Shown: one piece after another, positions 44,975 through 51,893 of the stretch | How the letters are laid out: each line of letters begins with the position of its first letter | Numbering within the stretch: position 1 is the stretch's first letter | NCBI RefSeq assembly: GCF_019295435.1 | Contig: NZ_WEKL01000108.1 | Location: 1-51,893 of the forward strand | Reading direction: 5' to 3' | From: Aquimarina litoralis | Lineage (GTDB): Bacteria; Bacteroidota; Bacteroidia; Flavobacteriales; Flavobacteriaceae | DNA length: 51,893 bases | The notes under the pieces: generated by a model | Databases searched by the model: none | What the model was told of the DNA's origin: nothing | Seen by the model: only the letters and a program-made list of their open reading frames with translations | Position numbers and translations under genes: made by a program

Positions 44975-46099
44975 ATGAATCTAAATCTTACTTCAACTCT
45001 TATTCTTATTGGTCTATTTCAGAGTGGGACAATGATATTTTTAATATTGAGAAATAGAAATTGGAGGCTAATTCAAAATAAACTACTGATTTCTTTACTA
45101 CTCGTCATTGGTGTATCACTATTGCCTGCTTTCTTCGGAAACGCTGGATTAATCCATAAGCATAAATACCTGTTGTTTGTTCCTTTGCACTTGGTCATTT
45201 TCGTTTTTCCCATTCTATATCTCTATTTAAAATCTATTTTCAATTTCACCTTTAGACTTAATAGAGAGAATAGTCTCCATTTGATGATCCCTATTTCTTT
45301 TTGGTTGTACTATATTTTTATTTGGATAGGTACACTATCAATTCCAGTTGAAGAAAAAGGTAATTGGGCAATGGGGATGGGATATTTTCAAATCAATTTT
45401 GTTCATAATATTGTATTACTTCTGATGGCTTGCGGTTACTCATTCTTGTCTTTTCAAGAATTGAGCGAAAAGAAAATACTAAACAGCAAGCAAAAACATA
45501 TTCAATGGATTACATATTTGCTCATATTCCTTTTTGTTGGGGTTATGGTGGAACTAATCTCTGCGCTTTTAGGTAAAATCTATGGATATTGGAAAAGTTC
45601 ACCTTTAGATATTTGGTTAGGTTTTTCATTGACAATGTTCGTTAAGGTATACAATGCGATGTTACTCTACATCATTTCCTTAATGGGGTATTTGACCTAT
45701 TCAACTTTTAATAAGAATAGGAAGGTAGTTGACAAAGATTTTATAGATCAAAAATTACAGAACATTTTAAGAATAATGAAAACTGAAAAACCTTATTTGA
45801 ATTCAGACTTTTCGTTAGCAACATTTGCAAGACAATTAGAAACAAATCCAAGTGCATTATCAAACTTACTCAACAATCACTTGAACACTAAGTTTAATGA
45901 TTTTACAAATAAGTATAGAATAGAAGAAGTAAAAGATAAGCTTAAAATCGGAGCCCTCCACAATCTAACCTTAGAGTCTATTGCTAAAGATTCCGGATTT
46001 AAATCTAAAACTACTTTTTATAGAGCATTTTATAAATTCAATTCTCAGACGCCAAAAGAATATATAGCTCAGCTAGAGAATGAGAAAAAAGTTTCATAA
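44975..46099 (+). CDS. AraC-type regulator with N-terminal 7-TM sensor (second)
   Basis: The 374-residue protein mirrors the regulator at 41565-42707. About seven membrane helices are followed by an AraC HTH (about 270-365, FSLATFARQLETNPSALSNLLNNHL, LESIAKDSGFKSKTTFYRAFYKF). Both share the GFKSKxTFYxAF helix typical of this membrane subfamily, but the sensor halves differ clearly, so the signals may differ. It faces the LRR gene and the third serine hydrolase, which may be its targets. Confidence 0.9.
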   Translation: MNLNLTSTLILIGLFQSGTMIFLILRNRNWRLIQNKLLISLLLVIGVSLLPAFFGNAGLIHKHKYLLFVPLHLVIFVFPILYLYLKSIFNFTFRLNRENSLHLMIPISFWLYYIFIWIGTLSIPVEEKGNWAMGMGYFQINFVHNIVLLLMACGYSFLSFQELSEKKILNSKQKHIQWITYLLIFLFVGVMVELISALLGKIYGYWKSSPLDIWLGFSLTMFVKVYNAMLLYIISLMGYLTYSTFNKNRKVVDKDFIDQKLQNILRIMKTEKPYLNSDFSLATFARQLETNPSALSNLLNNHLNTKFNDFTNKYRIEEVKDKLKIGALHNLTLESIAKDSGFKSKTTFYRAFYKFNSQTPKEYIAQLENEKKVS

Positions 46100-46180
46100 T
46101 ATGATTTGAAACTTTTTGATACAGCATTCTTTTTTTTGAGAGGAAAGGAATATTCATTTTTACAAAAAAGATGAACAAAA

Positions 46181-47374
46181 ATGAAATACTTAAGAATTTT
46201 CTCTTTGATGTTGATACTTGTCCTGAGTAGTCAAATCTTCGCTCAAACTAAAACTGATACTGTCGTTATTAATGATTTTTATCTAGACCTAGCCATCAGA
46301 GAATACATGGATAAACCAACGGGTGAATTATCAAAATCAGATTTGGAATCACTAACTCGATTCATAGCCGTTGGAAAAGGGATTACTTCATTAAAAGGTT
46401 TAGAGTATGCTAAGAATCTTACTTATTTAAGATTAGATAATAATAATATTCAGGATTTAAAACCTATCGCCAATCTCGTTAAACTAGAAGTACTAAATGT
46501 TAATGGTAATGGAATTGAAGATATCAATCCAATAGGTAATCTTATCAATTTAAAATCACTGTCTTTCGATAGAAATAAAATCTCAAATATAGATAGTCTT
46601 TCCACTTTGGTAAACATTAAAAATGTTACTGGAAATTTTAATAAAATCACAGATATTTCAGTCATTAAAAATTGGAAGGAATTGACGCATTTTAATATGG
46701 CATTCAATCAACTCAATGACTTATCACCTTTTAAAGCACTATCAAAACTCCAAGGAATTTGGATTCCTAATAACAGCGTAAGCGATCTCACACCAATTGC
46801 GCATCTTGTTGATCTTGAGATTTTAATTCTTGAAAAAAATCCGATTGTAGATATTAAACCTATTTCAAATCTTAAAAAGGTAGTACAGCTCAATTTAATG
46901 GATACTCATATTCAAGACTTTAGTGCGATATCTAAATTGAATAATATTGGTGTGTTAGTATTACGAAAAAATAACTTAGACAATATTGAATTTCTAAAGG
47001 ATATGAAAAGTATTGAATGGTTGGATATAAGAGATAATAAAATCAAGGATATTTCGGTTTTGAATGGTTTACCTAATATCAAAAAACTATTCTTTTCCAA
47101 TAACCAGGTACAATCAATAGTACCACTTTCAAATATGAACAGATTGAGATGGGTGTTAATGGAAAATAATAGTATAAAGAACCTATGGCCAATGTATAAC
47201 TTGCCTAATCTTATAGATGTTATGTCTTACGGTAATGATTTAGACGTTAAAGAACAGTTATCAAAAACCAACAAAAAAGTAATCGAAAAGCTTAAAGAAC
47301 AAGGCACTTCCTTCCACTTAGCACCAATAGAAATTACTTCTATTTATGGACTTGAACCAAGTAAAAAAATGTGA
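46181..47374 (+). CDS. Exported internalin-like leucine-rich repeat protein
   Basis: The 397-residue protein has a Sec signal (MKYLRIFSLML to IFAQ). About 13 consecutive 22-residue leucine-rich repeats of the SDS22/internalin type follow, at about residues 70-360. The repeat reads L-x-x-L-x-x-L-x-x-L-x-L-x-x-N-x-I-x-D. A short cap precedes them, and a tail (LSKTNKKVIEKLKEQG) has no sorting signal. Such proteins bind other proteins or cell surfaces. Lack of a type IX tail and of a lipobox suggests a periplasmic or freely secreted form. It follows the second 7-TM AraC gene by 81 bp. Confidence 0.9.
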   Translation: MKYLRIFSLMLILVLSSQIFAQTKTDTVVINDFYLDLAIREYMDKPTGELSKSDLESLTRFIAVGKGITSLKGLEYAKNLTYLRLDNNNIQDLKPIANLVKLEVLNVNGNGIEDINPIGNLINLKSLSFDRNKISNIDSLSTLVNIKNVTGNFNKITDISVIKNWKELTHFNMAFNQLNDLSPFKALSKLQGIWIPNNSVSDLTPIAHLVDLEILILEKNPIVDIKPISNLKKVVQLNLMDTHIQDFSAISKLNNIGVLVLRKNNLDNIEFLKDMKSIEWLDIRDNKIKDISVLNGLPNIKKLFFSNNQVQSIVPLSNMNRLRWVLMENNSIKNLWPMYNLPNLIDVMSYGNDLDVKEQLSKTNKKVIEKLKEQGTSFHLAPIEITSIYGLEPSKKM

Positions 47375-47480
47375 CCACAGAGATGGACTTTCTAAAAAGG
47401 CATCAAATGTGAAAGAAATGTGTGTAATGCTGTAACCATTGAAGCGAGTGTTTAGTCAAATCTTAAAATCAATATATCCT

Positions 47481-48803
47481 ATGAAAGGTTTAAAATTTCT
47501 TCTACTAATAATTACTGTAAGTGTCCATAGTCAGACTAAAGTCATTAACGAACTGGAAAAATCCATTCCTAAATGGCAAGAAGAATATAAAGTACCTGCT
47601 GTGGCAGTAGCTATTATTGAAGATGGACAAGTACCGTATACCAAGGTTTTTGGAGAGCAAAGAAAAGGAGTTCCGGCAAGCAATGAAACCATTTTTACGG
47701 TAGCTTCCTTAACAAAACCTATCTTTTCAATAGTAGTGCTTAATCTGATTGAAAAAGGGGTGTTATCATTGGATGAACCGCTCTATAAATATCATATTGA
47801 TCCTGATTTGAAAGTGGATGATCATCTAAAAAAGTTGAACGCCAGAAATATATTAAGCCACCAATCTGGATTTGTCAATTGGAGAAATATGAGTCCGTCT
47901 AAAAAACTAGAATTCAAGTTTACACCTGGTAGTCAATATCTGTATTCTGGAGAAGGCTATGAATATTTAAGAAAAGCTCTTACCAATAAAACAGGGAAAA
48001 CTTTGCCGCAGTGGGCTGATGAGGTACTTTTTAACTCACTACAACTAACTGACATTGCATTTACTTGGAATCCTGATTGGAACTTGGAAAAGGTCGCATA
48101 TCCTTATAATGTTAATTTGGAAGAATATGATTATGCACCCAGAACTGAATTAAATGCAGCTGCTGGATTGCAGACAACCATAAAGGATTATGCTGAAGTA
48201 TGTTCCTACGTATTGAACGGTGGAGGCCTTTCAAAATCCCTATTTGATGAAATGATAACTCCTCAAGTTCAGGTAAAAGAGAACTTATTTTATGGATTGG
48301 GGTGGGAGATCATACCTTCACTTTCCAATGGAGAATTGATAATGATGCACTCTGGTGATGAAAATGGTATCAAAACTTTTGTGGTATTGTTTCCAATCTC
48401 TAAAAAGGGGATGGTGATTTTTACAAATGCTGATGACGGTTTCAAGGTATATCAAAAAATCGTAGAATTCTATTTTGATAGTGGAAAGGAAATCTTCACA
48501 GTAAAAAATAAAAAGTTGGTACCTACAGAAAAATATAAAATTTCCTCCGAAAGCTTAAAGAATTATACCGGACATTTTCAAATAAAGGAGAATGTTACCT
48601 TCGATATAACAGCAACGAATGGCAAACTTCATTTGGTTATTCCTGGGCAAAAACTCGTTAGGTTGGTTGCACAATCAGAGTATATCTTCCTGGTGGATGA
48701 GGAACTGAAGGTGGAATTTGTAAAAAATGAAAAAGACGAGTTCAATTCGATTCTTTTGTATCAATATGGTATTAAGTCTTATGAAGGTAAGCGGATTAAA
48801 TAG
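47481..48803 (+). CDS. Exported serine hydrolase, beta-lactamase class C fold (C)
   Basis: The start is the ATG at 47481 (MKGLKFLLLIITVSVHSQ, a signal peptide), not the in-frame TTG at 47439. The class C fold spans about residues 25-335, with the nucleophile motif SLTK in FTVASLTKPIFS, YSGEGYEYL as the Tyr motif and MHSGDENG as the third motif. The C-terminal about 80 residues (YKISSESLKNYTGHFQIKENVTFD) form a DUF3471-like lipocalin-type extension common in these hydrolases. Probable roles are peptidase or esterase. It follows the LRR gene by 106 bp. Confidence 0.9.
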   Translation: MKGLKFLLLIITVSVHSQTKVINELEKSIPKWQEEYKVPAVAVAIIEDGQVPYTKVFGEQRKGVPASNETIFTVASLTKPIFSIVVLNLIEKGVLSLDEPLYKYHIDPDLKVDDHLKKLNARNILSHQSGFVNWRNMSPSKKLEFKFTPGSQYLYSGEGYEYLRKALTNKTGKTLPQWADEVLFNSLQLTDIAFTWNPDWNLEKVAYPYNVNLEEYDYAPRTELNAAAGLQTTIKDYAEVCSYVLNGGGLSKSLFDEMITPQVQVKENLFYGLGWEIIPSLSNGELIMMHSGDENGIKTFVVLFPISKKGMVIFTNADDGFKVYQKIVEFYFDSGKEIFTVKNKKLVPTEKYKISSESLKNYTGHFQIKENVTFDITATNGKLHLVIPGQKLVRLVAQSEYIFLVDEELKVEFVKNEKDEFNSILLYQYGIKSYEGKRIK

Positions 48804-48849
48804 AAGGGTAATTAAAATTGATGAGCTTTACATTCTTATGATATTTTGT

Positions 48850-49170
48850 TTAGGTGGATGAACTATCTTTTTTTTTCAAAAAGTATATCTGGTGAAAATA
48901 CTTGTAACATAGTTTGCCAACAACAAAATAGGAGATGACTACAAACAAGCCTCCCAAAAAGATCTCATTTTGTAAAAGACCATCAAAACCATATTGATAG
49001 ATAAACAGACTGATTGAAATACCAAAATTCAGTAAGCCATACAATATGTTTTGTGTGTTTCCAAATCCTAGCCCACTAAACATTCGTCCTTTCCAAATTC
49101 CCAAAACAAAATGGGGGAGCGTGTTGATTAAGGTCAACCCAATGATAAAATCGATAATAGAAAAATTCAT
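48850..49170 (-). CDS. Small four-helix membrane protein (operon end)
   Basis: This 106-residue protein has four hydrophobic helices (about 5-22, 38-58, 65-82 and 86-98 region) and a Lys/Ser C-terminus. I recognise no family. It is 10 bp downstream of the acetoacetate-decarboxylase-like gene and probably shares its transcript. It could be a membrane anchor or transporter subunit for that pathway, but there is no direct evidence. Confidence 0.7.
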   Translation of the reverse strand: MNFSIIDFIIGLTLINTLPHFVLGIWKGRMFSGLGFGNTQNILYGLLNFGISISLFIYQYGFDGLLQNEIFLGGLFVVISYFVVGKLCYKYFHQIYFLKKKDSSST

Positions 49171-49180
49171 TTTAGAGGAT

Positions 49181-49939
49181 TTAAGGGTTGTTATTTAAGA
49201 TGATTGGGCTAGAATAGCAAAACGTCTGTTCTTTACTGACCATGGACCAGAATGGTTTTAAATCTTTTAATAGCCGTAAAACTTTATTATTTGCCGGAGT
49301 AATATCGAGTGAAATCACTTCGGCATTTTGCCCATTCGTGAACCAAGTAACTTCAGATAATACGGTATCTCCATTTTCTTTTCTTCCGCACATATTTACG
49401 ATACCTTCAGCGGTGAAAGGAGTTGTTTCTTTTAGTATTTTTAGTTTTAAGTGAATACGTTCTCCTTCATTGCCAGTGATGGTACCAGAGTAGTTGTCTT
49501 CTTGGGATGTGATATATATTCCAGACGAATATTCATACGGAAATTTATAGTTTGATACTAGATTGTTCAGGACTTCTTTATTATTGGTGTTGCCCCAAAC
49601 GGCCCAATGACCAGCTGTTCCATTTTTAGCATCGCAATTTTCAACTTCAACGTATATAAAAGCAATGGAAAATTTGGGCATACCATAAATACGAGCTGTT
49701 GTGTATAGTTCAAAACCTACGGTTACAAAACCATTTTCTTTTGTTTTTGGTTGCATTCCTTCTGGTAAAATCTCTTTTACGCTTTCTGGAGTTGCATCAA
49801 ATAAGGAAATAGAAAAATTGGTGCTGCTCGCCATAAATGGTGGAGCGGTTATTTTTGTATGCTGCTCCTGTGCATGTAAAGAATACATACATCCTAATAG
49901 CATTGCGATTTGAAATATTGTTTGTTTAATTTTTTTCAT
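49181..49939 (-). CDS. Exported acetoacetate-decarboxylase-like protein
   Basis: The 252-residue protein has a Sec signal ending at LHAQ (24). A beta-barrel follows resembling the acetoacetate decarboxylase (ADC) superfamily: FDATPESVKEILPEGMQPK near the start, then YGMPKFSIAFIYVEV, AGHWAVWGNTNNKEVL and FPYEYSSGIYITSQED. The classical ADC active-site Lys pair is not obvious, so catalysis may be different or absent. An exported ADC-like protein is unusual, since known members are cytosolic. It overlaps the upstream metallohydrolase gene by 14 bp. Confidence 0.75.
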   Translation of the reverse strand: MKKIKQTIFQIAMLLGCMYSLHAQEQHTKITAPPFMASSTNFSISLFDATPESVKEILPEGMQPKTKENGFVTVGFELYTTARIYGMPKFSIAFIYVEVENCDAKNGTAGHWAVWGNTNNKEVLNNLVSNYKFPYEYSSGIYITSQEDNYSGTITGNEGERIHLKLKILKETTPFTAEGIVNMCGRKENGDTVLSEVTWFTNGQNAEVISLDITPANNKVLRLLKDLKPFWSMVSKEQTFCYSSPIILNNNP

Positions 49940-50867
49940 TTTCTATAGCTGTTTTTATTTCGTCATAGGCTTGACTTAAGTTCATTTCCCGTCCGCCAAA
50001 AAAGATAATTTCTTTATGAAAGTCACTCGTGATGTAATCTTCACGTTGCATTCCCTGTTCAATAAATGCTTTACTTGTATTGATAAAACTTAAAATATCA
50101 TCTAGAAAGGTTAGAATAGTATCTCGACTTGGCAAGCCCACTCCATGACCTGGTATGATTTTTCCAGTTTTTCTATCCATGATGTTTCTAAGTTCTTTTT
50201 CCCATAGAATAAGCGATGCGCCAAAACCCTCTATGTCTAATGTTAGTCCGCCCCAATACAAATCACCTAAATAGATTAGATGTGTATCAGGTAGATACAT
50301 GATAAGTGATTTCCAGCTTTCATTTTGATCCACAAGTTCAAATTGAGCTACTCTATCAGAAAAATGAATCGTAAAATCTTTACCCATTTGCTTATTTGGG
50401 TATACTATTTCATGAAGTTTTACCAGTTGGTTAGGAGAAACTTCTTGATAAGCATTATATAGTATTTTTGCCGTTTGTTTCATGTGATTTCGCTCTCCTT
50501 CAATAGAAATTACTTCAATCTCACCAAAAGCATCCTTGAATAATTTAACTCCCATAAAATGATCGGCATGTGGATGTGAAATCACAATAGTACCTACTTT
50601 TTTATTAGGGAATGTATCTTTCAACTGCTGAATCAACGCTAGGTTGTTCTCATCTGAGAAATGTGTGTCGATCAGCGTTAATGTATCTTTACCTTCTAGA
50701 ATGATAGAGTTTAGCGCCCAAGTTCCACCACCTTGAAATAGATAAACATGATCCTCAATCTCGTACAAAGTTTTTATTGAGCCAGAAGCATTTTGTTGTG
50801 CATTGCTGTAATACATAAAAAGCATTAGAAAGGGTAATGATAATGTTCCAATTCGATTTAGGTTCAT
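49926..50867 (-). CDS. Exported metallo-beta-lactamase-fold hydrolase
   Basis: The 313-residue protein has a signal peptide (to YYSNAQ, 24). The MBL fold carries the metal-binding motif HPHADH in VISHPHADHFMG at about residue 100, plus YLPDTHLIYLGDLYWGG and IIPGHGVG (third His). The layout is close to subclass B3-like or lactonase-type hydrolases. It is expected in the periplasm with two zinc ions. Substrates could be beta-lactams or lactones. Its 3' end overlaps the ADC-like gene by 14 bp and it lies 52 bp after the SDR. Confidence 0.88.
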   Translation of the reverse strand: MNLNRIGTLSLPFLMLFMYYSNAQQNASGSIKTLYEIEDHVYLFQGGGTWALNSIILEGKDTLTLIDTHFSDENNLALIQQLKDTFPNKKVGTIVISHPHADHFMGVKLFKDAFGEIEVISIEGERNHMKQTAKILYNAYQEVSPNQLVKLHEIVYPNKQMGKDFTIHFSDRVAQFELVDQNESWKSLIMYLPDTHLIYLGDLYWGGLTLDIEGFGASLILWEKELRNIMDRKTGKIIPGHGVGLPSRDTILTFLDDILSFINTSKAFIEQGMQREDYITSDFHKEIIFFGGREMNLSQAYDEIKTAIENEKN

Positions 50868-50919
50868 GGATTAAAAGTTTATCAAGGTTGTTTAATTTAT
50901 TTTTTGAAAATGTCATTGA

Positions 50920-51873
50920 TTAGGCTGAGTTTCTAGAGTTACAACCAGCTGCAACATCCAATGCAGCACCAGTAATGTACTGGGCGCCGTCACTGCAAAG
51001 AAATACAGCTGTTTTTGCGATTTCAATTGGATCTAATAAGCCTACTGGCATGGTGTGTACGGAAGATTTCAAATAGGTATTGAATCCTTCTCCCTTATCG
51101 CTTGTTTCCGTATCTCCAAATATTTTTGCCATGTGATCATTCAAAACAAGTTTGGTTCGTATACCTGTTGGGCATATGGTATTACAGGTGATATTATGGG
51201 TACCTAATTCTATGGCCATGCTTTTGGTAAAACCAATCACGCCCCATTTTGTAGCAGAATATACTGGAAACAAAGCCGTACCTTCTCTACCAGCCATAGA
51301 ACTGATCGTAATGATTCTGCCAGAATTCTGCTCTTTAAAAATTGGAATGGAAGTTTTCACCGTATTGATGACGCCTTTTAAATTAACATCCAGTAGTGTT
51401 TGGATCGTTTTTTCATCATGGTTCACTAATTCACCAAAGCGGGTAACAGCTGCATTTGCTACTAGAAAATCTATTTTTCCAAATTTTTCTTTGGTTTCAT
51501 TTAATGCATTCTTAAGATGCTCCTCGTTGCGAACATCCCCTTTGAATGTTAAACACTTAACATTGTGTGAAACGATTTTTGTTTTCGCATTTTCTAGATC
51601 CGTAGCAGAAGATAATTCGTAAGGTATTTCCTTGATGTTGGCAGCAATATCATAAATAGCGATATGAACACCTAATTTGGCCAATTCTTCTGCTATACTA
51701 TAACCAATACCTCTTGCACCCCCAGTAATAAAAGCAACTTTTTCTTTGAAATGGCTTCCTTTAGTATCATCAGAAAAGAGTTTTTCTGAAGTGAAACCGG
51801 CTACCGATAATCCTCCGAGAGATAGGGTAGCGGTTTTAAGCATATTTCTTCGGTTTAATTTTTTATTACTCAT
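50920..51873 (-). CDS. Short-chain dehydrogenase/reductase with Tat-like signal
   Basis: The 317-residue protein begins with a twin-arginine-like leader: NRRNMLK followed by a hydrophobic stretch (TATLSLGGLSVAG). A classical SDR follows, with cofactor motif TGGARGIGYSI (about 50), the NAAV motif in LVANAAVTRFG, Ser in ISSMAG and the catalytic pair YSATKWG. The end matches SDRs (AVFLCSDGAQYITGAALDVAAG). Export through Tat would place a folded, cofactor-loaded enzyme in the periplasm. Alternatively the leader may be an anchor. It is the first gene of the leftward four-gene operon. Confidence 0.87.
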   Translation of the reverse strand: MSNKKLNRRNMLKTATLSLGGLSVAGFTSEKLFSDDTKGSHFKEKVAFITGGARGIGYSIAEELAKLGVHIAIYDIAANIKEIPYELSSATDLENAKTKIVSHNVKCLTFKGDVRNEEHLKNALNETKEKFGKIDFLVANAAVTRFGELVNHDEKTIQTLLDVNLKGVINTVKTSIPIFKEQNSGRIITISSMAGREGTALFPVYSATKWGVIGFTKSMAIELGTHNITCNTICPTGIRTKLVLNDHMAKIFGDTETSDKGEGFNTYLKSSVHTMPVGLLDPIEIAKTAVFLCSDGAQYITGAALDVAAGCNSRNSA

Positions 51874-51893
51874 GATAGGTATTTTTTAGATTA

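Overview
The window is about 33% GC by eye and looks like chromosome from a marine flavobacterium (Bacteroidetes, Flavobacteriaceae). An Aquimarina-like genus is a guess from the gene families. The evidence is promoter boxes of the TAnnTTTG type, Bacteroidetes-specific families (DUF4293, DUF3667, DUF1599, BT_3928-like), an ECF sigma/FecR/TonB-receptor triplet, 7-TM AraC regulators and many exported or lipoprotein enzymes. I found no rRNA, tRNA, CRISPR array, intact insertion sequence or phage.

Layout. 1-16.6 kb is mostly core genome: a partial SH3 protein, a lipoprotein MsrA, Rho with a long Asn/Lys/Arg-rich insert, DUF4293, a YfcE-like phosphoesterase, truA, an MsbA-type ABC exporter, a leftward folP-cdaA-DUF3667-DUF3667 operon with a repeated hairpin between folP and cdaA, then a rightward DUF1599, MauE-like, permease, tpiA, prmA and clpS series. 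16.9-24.98 kb holds two paralogous HEIGH-type metalloprotease lipoproteins, a leftward TonB receptor/FecR/ECF sigma system and a secreted M28 peptidase with a small membrane partner.

25.1-30.9 kb is the most unusual part. A LytS/LytTR-type sensor kinase and response regulator lie directly upstream of a 3.7 kb gene encoding an FAD-dependent desaturase/oxidoreductase-like domain, a helical linker, an isoprenyl diphosphate synthase domain that resembles fungal GGPP synthases, and an unrecognised helical C-terminal domain, all in one polypeptide. A single-base frameshift near 27376-27379 currently splits the reading frame. The promoter of this gene carries two TACGT sites exactly 21 bp apart, the geometry expected of a LytTR operator. 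The kinase promoter carries its own repeats at 21-22 bp period. I read this as a self-contained, signal-regulated terpenoid locus, but the product is unknown.

31-33.9 kb contains two paralogous lipoprotein subtilases. 34.5-48.8 kb is an accessory region: a TolB-like/TPR/AraC regulator, NAD(P)H/FMN redox genes, a GNAT enzyme, three serine beta-lactamase-fold hydrolases, two membrane AraC regulators and an internalin-like leucine-rich repeat protein. 48.85-51.87 kb is a leftward operon of an SDR with a Tat-like signal, an exported metallo-beta-lactamase-fold hydrolase, an exported acetoacetate-decarboxylase-like protein and a small membrane protein, which suggests an unusual cell-envelope small-molecule pathway.

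Gene duplication is a theme: DUF3667, HEIGH proteases, subtilases and 7-TM AraC regulators each occur as neighbouring pairs, and serine hydrolases occur three times.
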